From positions 1 through 5,579 of the forward strand of contig CAKUJN010000111.1 of NCBI GenBank assembly GCA_934661735.1: a DNA stretch of 5,579 nt, written 5' to 3'. Position 1 is the first letter of the stretch; every line of letters starts with the position of its first letter. The position numbers and the translations under genes were made by a program. Source of the DNA: an uncultured Oscillospiraceae bacterium. GTDB taxonomy: Bacteria > Bacillota > Clostridia > Oscillospirales > Oscillospiraceae. This document shows positions 5,221 through 5,579 of this stretch, piece after piece. Below the pieces are notes generated by a model. The model was given only the letters and a program-made list of their open reading frames with translations. It ran no database searches and was not told the origin of the DNA.

Positions 5221-5450
5221 ACATTTACAATAGAACGCAAATATTGTCCACCACCGGCGCATACGTAGGTGGCTTGTTATTTCCACAGCAGCGTGTTTTG
5301 CCATCTCCTTGCGTGGCAACTGCTCCCGATGGGAGCGTTGTCCCCGCGCAGGCGGCGCTGTAGTGTAGATTTGCAGAGAGTTTATCGTGTGCTGGCCGCA
5401 GCGTTCTTCTACGGGGTTCTTCTGTGGCTTGCGGTACAATCCGATCCGTA
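5221..5450. other. Core of the composite repeat, right part: no gene, one long imperfect hairpin
   Basis: GCTCCC-gat-GGGAGC (5322-5336) is the tip of a longer imperfect stem reaching about 5310-5350. Nothing else definable is seen. A minus-strand open frame across 5225-5527 runs into the right repeat arm, lacks a ribosome site and resembles no family, so I do not call it a gene. Confidence 0.5.
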
Positions 5451-5559
5451 TCCAGCGCCTCTTTTTGCCCCACTTTTTCTGGCAAGGCAGAAAAAGTGGG
5501 CCCGCGGAGCGACGGTTGCAGTGTCACTGCAAAAGAGGCAGTCCGGTGAATCCGGACAA
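5451..5559 (-). repeat. Right arm of the ~108-bp inverted repeat
   Basis: This is the inverted copy of 4821-4928. It keeps the three hairpins: GTCCGG-tgaat-CCGGAC (5541-5557, perfect here, one mismatch in the left arm), the 17-nt palindrome at 5516-5532, and a 13-bp stem, 5469-5481 with 5488-5500. In that stem the pair equivalent to T4882-A4909 is C-G, so pairing is kept while the sequence changed. Confidence 0.85.
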
Positions 5560-5579
5560 GCGGGCGAACAGGGTCGTCC

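Larger units (their letters stand above)
4821..5559. mobile_element. Composite 739-bp inverted-repeat element, no transposase, possibly non-autonomous
   Basis: Two inverted arms (4821-4928, 5451-5559) enclose 522 bp with no convincing gene but several further hairpins and a nested 110-bp repeat element. No transposase, integrase or clear target-site duplication is visible. Weak similarity may extend beyond the arms: CTGTCGGCCCTTTTGTCCG on the left resembles the reverse complement of the right flank, so the true ends are uncertain. It could be a decayed or non-autonomous mobile element, or two copies of an intergenic hairpin repeat lying head to head by chance. Confidence 0.45.

Noticed and set aside
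5252..5264. ATACGTAGGTGGC is identical to a stretch of the conserved 16S rRNA 530-loop region
   Set aside because: The match is only about 13 nt and the flanks do not resemble 16S rRNA, so it is taken as chance.
5225..5527. 100-codon minus-strand frame, and the matching plus-strand frame through 4760-5044, which share the TFSxxPEKVGxK pattern
   Set aside because: The shared peptide comes from the inverted repeat arms. Neither frame has a ribosome site or continues the similarity outside the arms.
4821..5559. CRISPR array or tRNA genes in the repeat region
   Set aside because: The repeats are inverted, not regularly spaced direct repeats, and no cloverleaf or CCA-type tRNA structure was found.

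Overview
The window looks like chromosome from a moderately GC-rich gut-type member of the Firmicutes/Bacillota, probably Clostridia of the Oscillospiraceae (Gemmiger/Faecalibacterium/Subdoligranulum-like). This placement is inference. It rests on AGGAGG ribosome sites before nearly every gene, sigma-A type promoters, low-GC firmicute protein families, and hairpin-rich repeats of a style I associate with those genomes; no marker gene is present.

Layout. (1) 1-1839, minus strand: a hexuronate catabolic operon, with uxaE (tagaturonate/fructuronate epimerase) followed 4 nt later by a PfkB-family sugar kinase cut by the window edge, most likely 2-keto-3-deoxygluconate kinase. Together they cover two steps of galacturonate use. 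(2) 1840-2170: the operon control region. It has a good promoter, two 12-bp operator-like sites, each one base from GTTAACGTTAAC, and a leader hairpin next to the uxaE ribosome site. (3) 2171-3898, minus strand: a compact three-gene operon with an AbrB/MazE/SpoVT-type DNA-binding protein, an ABC ATPase and an ABC-2 type permease. All genes overlap, and a promoter upstream is covered by an imperfect inverted repeat. (4) 4077-4773, plus strand: a small double-CPxCG zinc-ribbon protein, then a DUF2500 membrane protein, ending in a clear Rho-independent terminator. (5) 4821-5559: no believable gene. This is a 739-bp composite inverted repeat with ~108-bp arms about 88% identical, each carrying three hairpins, one of which shows a compensatory base-pair change. 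A separate 110-bp element with 28-bp inverted ends sits inside it.

The genes of blocks 1, 3 and 4 are ordinary families. The least explained part is the repeat structure at the right end, followed by the paired operators in front of uxaE.
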